DNA of 64,000 nt from Strongyloides papillosus (lineage: Eukaryota > Nematoda > Chromadorea > Rhabditida > Strongyloididae): positions 62,001 to 126,000 of the forward strand of contig SRSI01000052.1 in assembly GCA_005656395.1 (NCBI GenBank), written 5' to 3'. Under the pieces are notes generated by a model. The model saw nothing but the letters and a program-made list of their open reading frames with translations, made no database searches and was not told the origin of the DNA. Within the stretch, counting starts at the first letter, position 1. Every line of letters starts with the position of its first letter. A program made the translations under genes and the position numbers. Below are positions 23,907 to 36,600 of the stretch, piece after piece.

Positions 23907-25250
23907 ATGCAGTTACTTTTTTTAATATCTATATATTTATTTATAATTGTATATACAACTGTTGGTTTTAAAAATTTGACACCATCTTCGAGATTAAAGT
24001 GTACAGGAGATGGTATATGCATCATTGACGATGACGTTTTAAAGTTTTTTCTGATTGGTGATACTGGAGGTAAATTTCAATTTAAAAAAAAATATTATTT
24101 AAAATTACAGGTATGCCATTCATTCCTTATCATTCCTATGCTCAGTCAAGAGTATCAGAGGCTATGAATGAATTATGCATAAGTGATAATTATACATTTG
24201 TTATAAGTACAGGAGACAACATTTATTTTAATGGCGTTACAGATATATTTGATGAGCGTTTTGAAAAATCATTTGAAAACGTTTATGATATGGATCATTT
24301 AAATATACCATTTTACATGATTTTTGGAAATCATGATTATTTAGGAAATATTGATGCACAAATAAATTATACATATCATAGTAGTAAATGGACATTTCCT
24401 GATTATTATTATACAATTAACTATCAACTTAAAAATAATACTAAAATCAAATTTATAATGATTGATACAATGCAGTTGTGTGGAAACACAGTAGATATTG
24501 ATGGAGATAGTATTTTTTCATGGATACAGGCACATCACCATGATCCTTTAGGTCCTTCAAATAAAACGTTAGCTGATAAGCAATGGGAATGGATTACAAA
24601 CGAAATCGAAACATCTAGGTATGTAAAGACATATCATAATATAATTTATATATTTTCAGAGATAATTACTTATTTGTGGTTGGACACTATCCTGTATATT
24701 CTATATCTGAGTAATGATTGGCATTTATAAACATTTATTTTATATGTTAAAATTTTAACTAAATTTGTACATACAAAAATATTTTTTTACATTTTCGTTT
24801 ACAAAATAATTAACATTTAAGAATTATAATAGTTAAAAATGCCAATCATTATTCATTTAAAATATCTTTAGACATGGACCTACAGAATGCCTTAAAGATA
24901 AATTAGATTCGTTGTTAAGAAGATATAATGTAACAGCATACTTTTCTGGTCATGATCATAATTTGCAAGATCTATTGGTTTATGAAACTGAGACAAACAC
25001 ATATATGTCTTACTTTGTATCAGGTGCTGGTTCAAGAACCGATAGGAGCCAAAAAAATAAAGATAAAGTTCCAAATGATTCAATTAGATTTGTTTATCCT
25101 GATAATCTTAATATATTTGGACAATTGGGATTTAGCAGAGGTGCATTCATAGGTATTGAAATAAGAGAACATCAAGCAATCCTTAAATTTTATAATGGTG
25201 GTGGATCAGAATTACATAAGGCATACCTTTATCCAAGAGAAATAAGTTAA
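23907..25250 (+). CDS. Secreted purple (tartrate-resistant type) acid phosphatase
   Basis: Four exons: 23907-24069, 24111-24618, 24660-24710 and 24872-25250 give 366 aa. Introns 1 and 2 are 41 bp each; intron 3 is 161 bp and element-like. The N-terminus is a signal peptide (L-L-F-L-I-S-I-Y-L-F-I-I). All metallophosphatase ligands of the ACP5 group are present in order: G-D-T-G, G-D-N-I-Y-F, G-N-H-D, G-H-Y-P-V-Y-S and G-H-D-H-N. Length and motif spacing match type-5 acid phosphatase (ACP5), which uses a two-metal Fe/Fe or Fe/Zn centre. It is expected in the lysosome or to be secreted. Several N-x-S/T sites suggest glycosylation. Confidence 0.92.
24712..24852. repeat. Inverted-repeat element filling intron 3 of the acid phosphatase gene
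   Basis: TAATGATTGGCATTT at 24712-24726 and its exact reverse complement at 24838-24852 bound 141 bp. The left arm starts one base into the intron (which runs 24711-24871), so the donor GT overlaps it. Other introns in this window are mostly 35-50 bp, while this one is 161 bp because of the element. No coding content. Confidence 0.75.
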
Positions 25251-25828
25251 TATTTCTATATTATAAATGTATTTAAAAAATTTAATATAATAAATTTTTT
25301 GAAACAAAATCATATTTCTGCTTCTATATAACGACTGATAAAGTATCATTTAAACATATCAAACCATAACTAAAAAAATTTTTTTTTCAGAAAACTACAT
25401 TCACAGCTCTGACACTGAAAAACAATTCGATTTTTGGCAGTACCTTTAGACAAAGAAAAATATGTATATCAAACAATTTAATAAATATAAGTAAAAGAAA
25501 AATTTATTTTCTCTTTGTCTAAAAGTACTGCCGAAAATCGAATTGTTTTTCAGTGTCAGAGCTGTGTGTGTACTTCTAAAATATACTCTTTATTGTTTTT
25601 GCCTATCAGATTTCTCTGTTCGAATATTAAGAATATTGGCATATTGAAAATATCTGCTAAAAATTCGTTGTCTTTGTTCGTTTTTGCCAAATGTATTTGA
25701 CAAAGGAACTCTCAGTAATATAACTTGTTATTTTACTTTTATTAACTACCAGAAACCATTTTATTTTGAAACACATAATATATTGTTCCTCATGTAATGG
25801 ATTCTTCAAGATACTCACAGACATAATA
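25251..25828. other. Intergenic holding a 165-bp foldback
   Basis: Downstream of the acid phosphatase gene. Apart from the inverted repeat at 25402-25566 it is plain A+T-rich DNA; small open frames at 25515-25845 lie across the repeat and are not called. Confidence 0.45.
25402..25566. mobile_element. Foldback MITE with about 58-bp inverted repeats
   Basis: The arms 25402-25459 and 25509-25566 are reverse complements with about three mismatches; the outer end reads CACAGCTCTGACACTGAAAA. The spacer is about 49 bp. No clear target duplication. Confidence 0.75.
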
Positions 25829-26908
25829 ATAAATAACCACATCAAAAACCTAGGTTTTTGTTTTTTAAAGAACTTTTATATCTTAATATATTATACGCGC
25901 ACCTAAATGAACAAAATAAATTTTGCGAACTTTAAAAGATGAAAATAAATTTCGCGTACTAAAAAGGATGAAAATAAATTTTGATTCCTTTTTGTATCAC
26001 TCATCTGTATAAAAGTAGCGTCGTCTAGTGACTTAGATAATTATCGTTTATTATTAAATAGAAGCTGTGCACTTTTCATTTGATTTTTTAGTTTATTTCA
26101 ATGGTAACAAATATGTGTTCTATTGTTGAAAAAGAAAACAGATTTTAATATATTGGTAACAATATTAAGAGTGTATGATGTTAATAAAATATAATAATTA
26201 AAAATAATTTTATCCTTATTAGTAGTGAATGGATATTGTGAAAACTTATTACGATATATAAATTCATGTATTACTTATTTTCACTTGCAAAAAATCACTG
26301 ATAAGTAAAATTTACATTTAATATTTTTGTTTCTGATTACATGGAATATATGATAGTATATTTTTACATAAAAGTTTTATTAAATCAAAGTTGTGTAATT
26401 ATTATTTTTTTAAGGATGCCGAATATGTGTTCTATTGTTGGAATAAAAAATGAATTTAAATATATTTGCAACAACAATGAGAATGTCATATTTTAATAAA
26501 ATAGAGTAATCAAACAATAATTTTATCAATATTAGCATTAAGAGGATATCGTACACCTTTCTTATGATATATAATTTCATGTAATATTTAATTTCTATTG
26601 GCAAATTAATAATTAAGTTGATTTTACATTTGTATTTTTATTTACTTGGAATATTATATTGTATATGTCTTTATAATTTTGTAGTAGTCATCGATATAAT
26701 CTAAATCACTAGACGACGCTACTTTTATACAGATGAGTGATACAAAAAGGAATCAAAATTTATTTTCATCCTTTTTAGTACGCGAAATTTATTTTCATCT
26801 TTTAAAGTTCGCAAAATTTATTTTGTTCATTTAGGTGCGCGTATAATATATTAAGATATAAAAGTTCTTTAAAAAACAAAAACCTAGGTTTTTGATGTGG
26901 TTATTTAT
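25829..26908. mobile_element. 1.08-kb element with 210-bp near-identical terminal inverted repeats
   Basis: The arms 25829-26038 and 26699-26908 match as reverse complements with a single clear difference near the inner end (GACTTAGAT against GATTTAGAT). Each arm includes the palindrome AAAAACCTAGGTTTTT and three short near-repeats of AAAATAAATTT. The interior contains two diverged direct copies of a roughly 300-bp unit. No transposase, so it is non-autonomous. Confidence 0.8.
26108..26690. repeat. Two diverged ~300-bp direct repeats inside the element
   Basis: The copies start at about 26108 and 26421 with the shared AATATGTGTTCTATTGTTG. They continue in parallel (TAATAAAATA, AATAATTTTATC, GATATATAA) to about 26395 and 26690. 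They are clearly more diverged than the outer arms, so the duplication is older than whatever keeps the arms alike. Confidence 0.6.
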
Positions 26909-28499
26909 TTTCATTATTTTTCGTTACAAAAAAAGTGTAATAATCTAAAAACTTTGTAATTATCAATGTCAATAATATGAATTGCTAAATTAGTCGTTTA
27001 AACGTGCATCTTTTCAACTATGTTATTTAATAATTTCTAGATCTCTTAATTAAATTTTTATTTTTAAAAAAAATTTTTTACTTCTCATATGTTGAAAAAA
27101 GTAGATTTATATAAGAAAAAAACGTAACCCATAACTCTAAAGTAGAAAAAATGCCACGGAAACCTTCACTTTCAGACTCATCTTATTTCAATTTCCCCAA
27201 AAAAAACCCTCTAAAAATTAACTCCAGAACATTCGTCGTGAAGTCTGAAGCCTTATGAAGTACTCTATTGAAGCTTGGATGCCGCACAGCGCACGATGAA
27301 ACCGACTATTCGTTAGTAAATATTTTATTTAACCTCGGTTTGGCACTTCTTACTTTAGTTGGGTTGGTCAAGATCAAATTTTTACACACACATACTAATT
27401 TGTGTAATATATTTTGTTAAAACACGGCGCGTCCATTTACTGAGTAACTAGTGTGTATAATATATTTTGTCAAAACGCGGCGCGTCCATTAATCCAAAAT
27501 TTGTACCATTTTTGGCACTTTGGATTCATTTTTCTCCATGATGGAGCAAGAATTTTGGAATTTTTATTTTAGATTCCGATTTCTCGTAATGGAATCTATA
27601 TGCATGCAAAGTTTCAGAAGCAAATTCTGAAATCTAGGGGGTCAAAATATGCTTAACGTTGCATTTTTTGCACACACAAATTTGGCCGAGTAGATATAAA
27701 AGTCTTTAATAAATGCTGATATTTTTACCAATATTTAATTTAAATAATTTATATTCCTCATAAATTACTTATGCTTTTTAATTATTTCAATATCATATTT
27801 TTCCATTATTATCAATACCAAAATATCGTCTTATTATTGTTAAAGAATTTCATTTATGGTATATTCATTTTTGTACATTAAATATCAATTTTATTAATTG
27901 TCCCACAAGAACAAAATTACACCACAAATTTTAAATACCAAACAAAAATTATTAAAGCAAATTTAAAAATAACATCTATATTACAAAGGGTAATTTTTTA
28001 TATAAAATTTATGATAGTTTATAGAGTTTTAATTATAATTAAGTATTATAGTTAAATATTATTTATTTGGAGATTCACCTTCAAATTTATATATGATACA
28101 ATAAAAATATCAAAAATTACCTTCCACAAAAATAATATTTTTTCTATCCTTAACAATATACTATAAAACTAATAAAATGCTTTACCTCAAGCACTTTCAC
28201 TTAAACCCCTAGAATTTTAACAATGTTAATATATATTAGAATATAAAATTTCTCAATATTTTGGGATTACAAAATAATTTCACAATTATTGCTACCTATT
28301 ATAAAATGAAGGTGGCTTTATACCAGGTGAAACAAAAACAATGACAAAATTAAACTAATTATAATTCCCATTATTTGACTTTATTGAATATAAAAATTAT
28401 GTACATTTTTTGAATGTTATCTATCTTATTTGAATACAATTACCATTATAAATATCATATTTATTTTCTTCAATGTTATAAAGTTTTTTCTTTACCAAA
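26909..28499. other. Intergenic with a GC-rich doublet repeat
   Basis: The part at 27110-27690 is less A+T-rich than the surroundings and may be remnant repeat sequence. It includes the doublet at 27401-27490. From 27700 on it is plain A+T-rich DNA upstream of the BTB gene. Confidence 0.45.
27401..27490 (+). repeat. Tandem doublet ending in CGGCGCGTCCATT
   Basis: 27401-27437 and 27452-27490 share about 37 bp (TGTGTAATATATTTTGT.. then ACGGCGCGTCCATT), 51 bp apart. The G+C-rich block is unusual in this genome. Confidence 0.55.
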
Positions 28500-29360
28500 A
28501 TGTCTGTAAGGACCAGTAAATATATTAATAAAACCGATTCCATATCAACTAATGATTTAATATCAAAGGATAATGAATATGCTAATCAAATTCTTTCTAA
28601 ATTATACACCGATTATAGAAAACAAGATTTGGACTCATGTAATATACAGATTATAATAAATGGCAAAAAATCTATTTATGCACACAAATTAGTACTCCAA
28701 GCATATTCAAATTTCTTTAGAAAAATGTTAGGAACTGAAAAGGTTATATCCTTCAATGACCCAGAAATTGATCTCAAAACTATGAAACTTTTAATTAGAT
28801 ACTTGTACAAAGGAGTTTTTAAAACAAATTCAGAAAAATATTTTATGCGTGTCAAACGCCTAGCTAAGAAGTTAGAGATCAACGATTTATATAAAGCTTT
28901 GTCGAAATATCAAGCGGATTCGAGTGGAAATTTTGAGATAGTAAACAATAATAGACTTAAGGGAACGGATAAAAGTCAAAAAAGTAAAAAGAAAGGAGAA
29001 AAAATTAACAAAAAATCAAAAAAGCAACCCAAATCAAATAAAAGTATGGTAATGAATAATAAATCATCTCCGACAGAAAACAAAATTACTAAGAAAAAGG
29101 ATGATTTACAGGGACAAGATATTATGCATCCACAAAAAAGTAGAAAATCGAAAAAGTATAACACTTCGAGATCATCAAAAAATTCTGTTAAAGAAAATGT
29201 AACAAATTTTAATGAAGTCTCACTACCACAAAATGATTATTCTAATTCAGAAAAAAGTATTTCCGACAATTATAAAGGTCATCCTTTAATGTATTCGAGT
29301 CAAAAAAATAATTACAAAATTTACTACTCTGATAGTGATGATGGTTTTAGAAAAAATTGA
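28500..29360 (+). CDS. BTB/POZ-domain protein with basic tail
   Basis: Single exon, 286 aa. Residues 40-130 form a BTB domain: S-C-N-I-Q-I-I-I-N-G-K-K, A-H-K-L-V-L-Q-A-Y-S-N-F-F, then L-I-R-Y-L-Y-K-G-V-F. This is a protein-protein interaction fold often used as a cullin-3 adaptor or in transcription regulators. The remaining 150 residues are Lys/Ser/Asn-rich (K-S-K-K-K-G-E-K-I-N-K-K), with nuclear-signal-like clusters and no MATH, Kelch or zinc-finger domain. The specific role is unknown. Confidence 0.7.
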   Translation: MSVRTSKYINKTDSISTNDLISKDNEYANQILSKLYTDYRKQDLDSCNIQIIINGKKSIYAHKLVLQAYSNFFRKMLGTEKVISFNDPEIDLKTMKLLIRYLYKGVFKTNSEKYFMRVKRLAKKLEINDLYKALSKYQADSSGNFEIVNNNRLKGTDKSQKSKKKGEKINKKSKKQPKSNKSMVMNNKSSPTENKITKKKDDLQGQDIMHPQKSRKSKKYNTSRSSKNSVKENVTNFNEVSLPQNDYSNSEKSISDNYKGHPLMYSSQKNNYKIYYSDSDDGFRKN

Positions 29361-29996
29361 GAAAAAATATAAATAAAATGTATTGTGATCCATCTATATG
29401 GTAAGCACAAATTAAGATATCAAACTAATAAATAAATATATTTTATAATAAATATTAATTTAAATATTTAAAATAAGAATAAATACCTTAATATTTCGTT
29501 TAATCTTATCTCATGTATAGAATATCAATCGAAAAATTTTTATTATAAGTGTTTTTATAGCCATTTTCTACATATACTTTTATAGTTTTACTACTAAGTT
29601 ATAAATCGATTGTTAAGATATTTAAGGTATACTAAAATTATACTTAAATTTGATTATGAAAGATAAATGGTCAGAAAACAAATGAATTAACTTTAAATTT
29701 TTTTGAATTATTTGCATTTGTACATGTTATATGATGTTGAAAATTTTTTTATTTCTAAATGACTTCTTATCTTATACGACTATAGTCAAATTACTTTACT
29801 TCGTTATAGATTTTTTGTTAAAAAAGTTACAAGACATTGATATTAAATTTAATTGATATACAAATTAAACAATGTAATTTAATATTTTGACTAAAATTAT
29901 TTTAAAACTTAATTGTATTAGTATTTCAAAACATTCTTTTGTTCAAAAAATCATAACAACTATGAAATATTAGAATAAAATATTTCAAGATTGCTA
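29361..29996. other. Intergenic, nothing recognised
   Basis: 3' ends of two convergent genes in A+T-rich DNA. No open frame or repeat of note. Confidence 0.4.
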
Positions 29997-30659
29997 TTAA
30001 GTAAATTTTCTATTAAAAGTAAAATTCTTCATTTCTGTTTTATTATCAGGTTCTGATTTTCCTCTAGTTTTTACTTTGTCGTTATTATCTGAATTTTCTT
30101 GAATCTCTTTTGACTCGGAAATTTTATTATGTATAAATTTATAATTTGAATTGAAATTATTTGAACTTTCAGTAATTCTATAATTTTCATTGAAATTCAT
30201 AGTCTGTAAATTATTTGAATGTTCATTTATTTGTAATTTTCTGTTGAATTTCCACAAGTATTTTGGTAGTATATCTCTTTAATATATTACTAGTAAAAAA
30301 TGTGTGTATTATTTATAAATTTACCTATCTTTATTTATTTTTTCATGAATATTTAAAATATCTAATATTTCATGTATAGGAATTTCATTTAGTTTTACTG
30401 CCATCTTTATTTCTTTAGTTTCCTTAATTTCTTCTGAATCATCAATTTTGTCAAATTTTAAATAGTGAATTAACCTTTCAATATCAACATCATTGATTCC
30501 ATTTAATCTAGAAGCTAACTCTCGTTCTGAATTTAGTAAAGTTGTGATTCTTTTAAGTTGTCTTTTTATTTCATTTTTTTCTTCATCTTCAACAGCTCTT
30601 TGTCTTAAATACGAATGCCAATAATTGAAGGATAGTGTATCAAATAAATTTTCTGTCAT
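29997..30659 (-). CDS. Hypothetical helical protein
   Basis: Exon 1 30659-30325 and exon 2 30276-29997, with a 48-bp intron (GTAAAT..TAAAG), give 204 aa. The first ATG is used; a longer frame to 30683 has only a TTG. The first half is charged and helical (E-D-E-E-K-N-E-I-K-R-Q-L-K-R) and includes W-H-S-Y-L-R-Q-R; the second half is Asn/Ser/Glu-rich and probably disordered. I do not recognise a family. The spliced frame and its composition support a real gene, but only moderately. Confidence 0.5.
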
Positions 30660-33600
30660 ATTATTTTTAGGTTTTAAAAGCAAAATACTATATTAAAATA
30701 ACAATTTTTAATATTTTAAAAAAATATTATCAATCTTTGATTTGCTTCTTTAAGAAATTATTATTTAAAAACCATGGAAACTTGAAAATCTGAAAAGATA
30801 AATTTTTTACACGAAACTGAAAGACTTTGACTATTTCTGGGCAAGTTATTTTCTTTTTGAATAATATAAAAACTTTATTTTAATGGCATCTATTAATTCT
30901 AAAAATATGAAAAATTCTATTTATATTATTTATTTCTTCAATTCTATTTAAAATTTTTTCATTATTAATGTATACTGTTTATAAATGTTTAACTTTAAAT
31001 TTATATAAAAGTTTTAAGCTTATTAAATTGTTTCCAAATACTTAAAGGTATATGTAATTTGATTGTAAAGATGTTAAATAATTTGTCACATAAAATTTCA
31101 AATAAATAACCATGAAATTAAAAATGATTATGCATCAAAATTGGGTCATGACATTTTTAATGTTTCTGTAACCATCTGTCTATATCAAAATAAGGGACAT
31201 ACATGAATCAGATGATTATTTTTCCTTCCAAGTGCATGACTAAGTATTACATTAATATTTTTATCCATAAGAACATTGTTTCTAGTGTATATCTGTATAA
31301 AATATTTAATATAGTCTTTCAAAAAGTATTCATCCACCTGTCTTATATTATGTATCCTAGCAACAGATCTCATAAATTATATATGTATATCTCACTATTT
31401 TGATAAATGCGGTTTGTAAAAATAATAGTTCTTATAAAAGTATAAAATGATTTCTCAAATGTATTATTTTTCAACTTATATATAAAATTTTCATTATACC
31501 ATTATTTGCTGTATTTAAATATCAATATTTACTATATTTTTTATATTTTATAACAAATAACTCAATATGACTTTTGAATGTCCAATTACTATTATTAACC
31601 ATACTTACAAATTTTAACAAAAGTAATTTATGAAAAAATTTGTAATAACAACATTTAAATAGATAATAATCTTTAAAATACTACCGTCTGATCATTCTAT
31701 AAATTTCAAAGAAATTTTATAATGTTTTATAAAATCGTTTGTTGAACGTGAATTTAAATTTAAAAAATCTTTTTTATAAACTATAGTAAAATTCTATATT
31801 TCTTTTTAATCTTCGTTTTATGCATCGTTAAATTATTATTTTCTATCAAAAGTTAACAATATACTTGAACTCAAGTCTATTGTTATAGAGATCTAATTGT
31901 GATATCTTTATGACAGTAAAATACATAGCAAAATATTAATGACCTTTTTAATTTTGTTCAACTCTACGATTAACATATATTAGTTTGGCATACTATTCTG
32001 TTAACCGAGTCAAAATTTGATTAGTACTATTTTACGGAGTTTAATAAAATGAAAAGTTGATGGTATTCATTAGGGAATTTAAAATTTTTCTTTAGATATG
32101 TATTGTCTTAAAAGATATCTTTATAAAAATTTTAAACGACAAAGTTTATTATAAAAGTTTTTATATTGGAAGAATATTCATAATGTATATAAATTTTCTT
32201 CTTATAAAATAGGGAAATTATTAAATACATTATTTTAACCATAATATATTATATATACATAATCTAGGCTCTTAACAAAATGTATTATATATAATTATAG
32301 TATTTAATGATTTTTTAATATTTTATTTTGGACGGCTTCAATAGTTATCTATTGTTTAAAATAAAAAAGTGCCAGGAAAAATGAATATATAGTATTCGTT
32401 TATGATATTATTTTTTTATACTAAACTTATTCTGATGTACCGGAAATAAAATTTCTTTTTAAACTTTAATGTTAATTTTAAAATAAGAACGTTTGTGAAA
32501 GCACAACTTTTCTAACAATGGGGTTATTACAAAATGTTGGGGAAAAATGCCGTAGTTAGGTTTATAACTTTTCTTTAATATGCATGAAATTTGTTGATAA
32601 AAGAACTATTTATATATTGAATATATAAAATAATAGTTCTAACGATATGAAAGAAATATATATTGAATAATCAATGATGGATAAGATTTTATTTAATGCA
32701 TTGTTAAAATCTTACCCCTATAATAATTTTTTATGGTACTTTATTTATTGCAATAAAAATATTTATTAATTTATTTATATTATATATATTTGTTATTTAT
32801 ACAAATTTTCATTCAAAGTAATTAAATTTTATTTATAATTACTTTTTAGTATCAAATATGATTACTAGTGATACCATTAAATAATAATAATTTTCACTCT
32901 TTTTTTCAATTAGTAAGAATTATTATAAACATTCTATAGGCCATATTAATATATATCTCATATCCCTGGATAATTTTAATTATTTTGTAAATGATAAGGA
33001 ATACTTTATACAGTTTTCATTAATAGCTTCTTTTAATTTTTAATAAATAGATGTTTCACTTATATATACCTTTATTATCTATCTAAGGCAAAAAGTTGTT
33101 TAATCCTCTACATGCTACTAAGTTGAGATAAGAAATTATGTCAAAAATTATTCTTAAAAGTTTTATTCTCTTATAGTAGTATTAAAAAAGAAATATTTTT
33201 AAAATGACAACATTATTTAATTCAATTTTAAAAAACCTTTTATATACAAACTTACATTATCATTAATGTTATATTAAATTGTAATAATTAGCCTTTCGTT
33301 TTCATATTGAAATAAAGAAAAATTTACAGTAAAAGATTAATATTTGTTGAACTAATTTTTTTAATGAAATCCTATTTTTTGATTATTTATTTAAGCACTA
33401 CTAAATAGTTCAATTAAAATTTACTTTATAATCATTTTAGAATAATAACAAAACTCTTAATGATATTTTAAAATTAATTATATATAAAAATTAATCATTA
33501 TTATAATAATGCTTACTATATACTGTAAAATTGTATTTAATTAAATTTATCTAATATGTATTGTTTAAAAAGTTTGAAAAAGTATTTGGTAAAAAATTAG

Positions 33601-36600
33601 TACCTTTAAATTATAATATGGATGTTATTAAAAAAGGTTTCTTTCGTTTTTTAAATAAAAAATATTTTAACATTATTATTAACACTACTATTTTAACTTT
33701 ATTTCGATTTTTAAAAGTTATAATGATCCTACATTATAATTATTAAAGCATTAATAAAATAATATATATGAAAGTATGCAAAATTTATTGAGAAAATAAA
33801 AAAATTTATTCGAATTTTATGTAATTTTTAAATCATGCAAATACTAAAGTTAAATGTTTCTTTTTCTTATGATTAAAACTTTATTTTATTTTAGTTTTAC
33901 ACAAATTTATATTTATTTTAAATCATTAATATCACTTTCTTCTCACAAATGTTTCATCACAACAATTATTATTTGCAAATTCCCACATTTTCATATATAT
34001 TATCATATCAACTTTCATTATTTTCTTATTATTTTGATAAGATATTCCATAATAGTTTTCTTTGATTCATGATGTAAAAATTATACAATCACTTATAACA
34101 TTTTCTTATTGTCAAAACTTTAAAAAATACATAGTTTGTAATGTACACAAATAAAAAGAATTTTAAAATACAGACAAAGATAGAATATTATTTGTTAAAT
34201 ATCATTTTTGACATATTAGTTTATTTTACGATAATTTTTAGAAATTTATTGACTCAAAAATATAATAAATAAACGTTTTAACCATTTTTATTGTTATTTT
34301 TATTACAAAAAATATATTTACTGCAATTTTTATATTCCCTTATCTCCTAATATTATACTTATTGTATTCAAAATTTTTTATAAAATTCGAAAAGCGATTA
34401 TTTATAATGTTGACCACAAATAAAAAAAAGTACAAAAGTGACTGTTCTTCTTTAAAGTAACAAAAAAGAAATTTTTAACATTACTTTACTTTTACAATAG
34501 ACAAATGTCTTAATAAAAAATTTTATTTTGGAAACTTTAGTAGCTATTTAATAAATATAAGTATAGATATAGGATTAGATTAAATCTTTAAGAAATATAT
34601 ATCTTTTATATTTAACGTATTTTTTCACTTTTGTATATTTGTAAATTATTTTAATAATCTATGTATACTTTTTCATCAATATACATAAAGTGACTAAGAT
34701 ACAAATATTTATTGTTTTTGTCAAATATTAAAAAATTTATGTTGATATTAAACATATTTTAATGGATCTTTGAAAGGCAAATGAAACTAGATTTTTATCT
34801 TTGAATCTGAGTCATTACAAAATAATATTTTACAGAGATATCTACGATAAAACTTCCAGTCTACCTATTTTATAACAATTCTTAGTATATCGTATCATAT
34901 CATAACAACCTCTTGATCACTTCAATTGGTCTTTCGATCAATTATTCCTTTTCATTATCACATATCTCAATTTTAAGTAGCATTCAATGTTAAAGTAAAC
35001 CAAACTCAAACATTGAAGAGCCACTAAAAACTTCTTGTTAACACTTCTGTTTAACTAAAGTTAACATAAAAGTTTTGTAAATTAAGTATGATAAAGATAT
35101 TTTATTGATAGAAAAGATTGTCGGAGGAAATTATTAAAATTTCTACAACTTTCCCTCCTACATATTTTAAAACATCTACCTTCATATGAAGAGTATATAT
35201 GTATCTATTGTAAATATTTTTTAATTATTTAATTACCTGAATAAATGGTAATTTTTCTCCCTAAAATGTTTATAAAAATGCAACATGTAAACATTTTTTA
35301 CTAAGAAGATTACTTTAATTTAACTTTATTTTACAATCACATTTATTGCTAATGCTTTACTATTTTTGATCTAAATAAGTATTTTTTTTCAACAATTTAG
35401 TATCAATAACCAATAAAATTTATATTTCTATTTAATTTTACGATACAATTTACAACTATCTCAATAGAAAAAATAACTTAAAAGATATTTTAAATGAATT
35501 ATAAAGTATATTTAAAAAATAATTAATGATAGTAAGATAAAATTTATAGTTTTGAAAAAAAATATTCTAATAAATATTGTTATTAAATTTTTAACTAGTA
35601 TTTTTCCTACTTATTATAAAAAATGCAATTATTTTTTTAGACAAATATGACAAAAATTAAACAAACATTGATGTGTAATTATCATTTTTAAATTGCTATT
35701 GTAAAATATTTATAATTTATCTTTAATTTATACGTCCATGACTCTTTATATAAATGCGACTGTCTTTATATCTTTGAAATTTTAATTATAGTGATATATT
35801 GGCCTCATCTATTATCTATTCATTATATTAAACCACAATTAAAAGGTAGGTAGGTATAAACAACATATCAACAGTATTCCTTCTTCTCGGCATTTAATTG
35901 TAAATTTTAGTCCTCACCAGACTTTTCTTTTATTAATAACTTTATTATTACTATATCTATATCTTTTATCTAGAAGTATTTTTTCTATTATACAGTTTTC
36001 TTATAGAATAACTAAACGTTATATATTAATATATATTTCGTTTTCTTAAACTATAATTATTAATAACGAATCATTTTATGATATTCCTTCTATAGTACCA
36101 CTACTTAATAGGTAATAAAGTTTCAATTACTCTTTGTTTTAGAAAGTTTACATATGTTAAGTTAGTTGTAGTAGGACTATGTCAATAATTATTTGGCTAC
36201 TAGATAAATAAAGATGGTATTTCACGCAGTATAACTTTTGATACATGTTTTATTATTTTTATTCACATTTTATATTCTTGATTACAATTTTTTTGCTAGA
36301 CATTTAAGATTTTATAATAAAACAGATAATTATAAAACATAATATGATATATAACATTTATATATATTTACATTACTAAAATGTTTTTAGACTAATTTTT
36401 TTACTGTTTACTCATTTTTCCTTTGACACTTCTTGTGTACTTAGTATAACAAACTGTGTCATAGTGTCAATAGATAATGAATTTGATTTTTCAATTTTAT
36501 AATCAAAACTGAAATCTTCTAAAATGTCCTTTATTAAAATTCGTCCTTGTTCACCATAACCTGACATCATTCATAGTTCATTTATTGTTGAAACATTCAT

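Noticed and set aside
25829..27490. CRISPR array or prophage-like repeats
   Set aside because: The repeats are inverted or single doublets without regular spacers, and the window is clearly eukaryotic with introns.
33561..34072. Two short frames in the gene desert
   Set aside because: Nearly all residues are F, I, K, L, N and Y, as random A+T-rich DNA gives.
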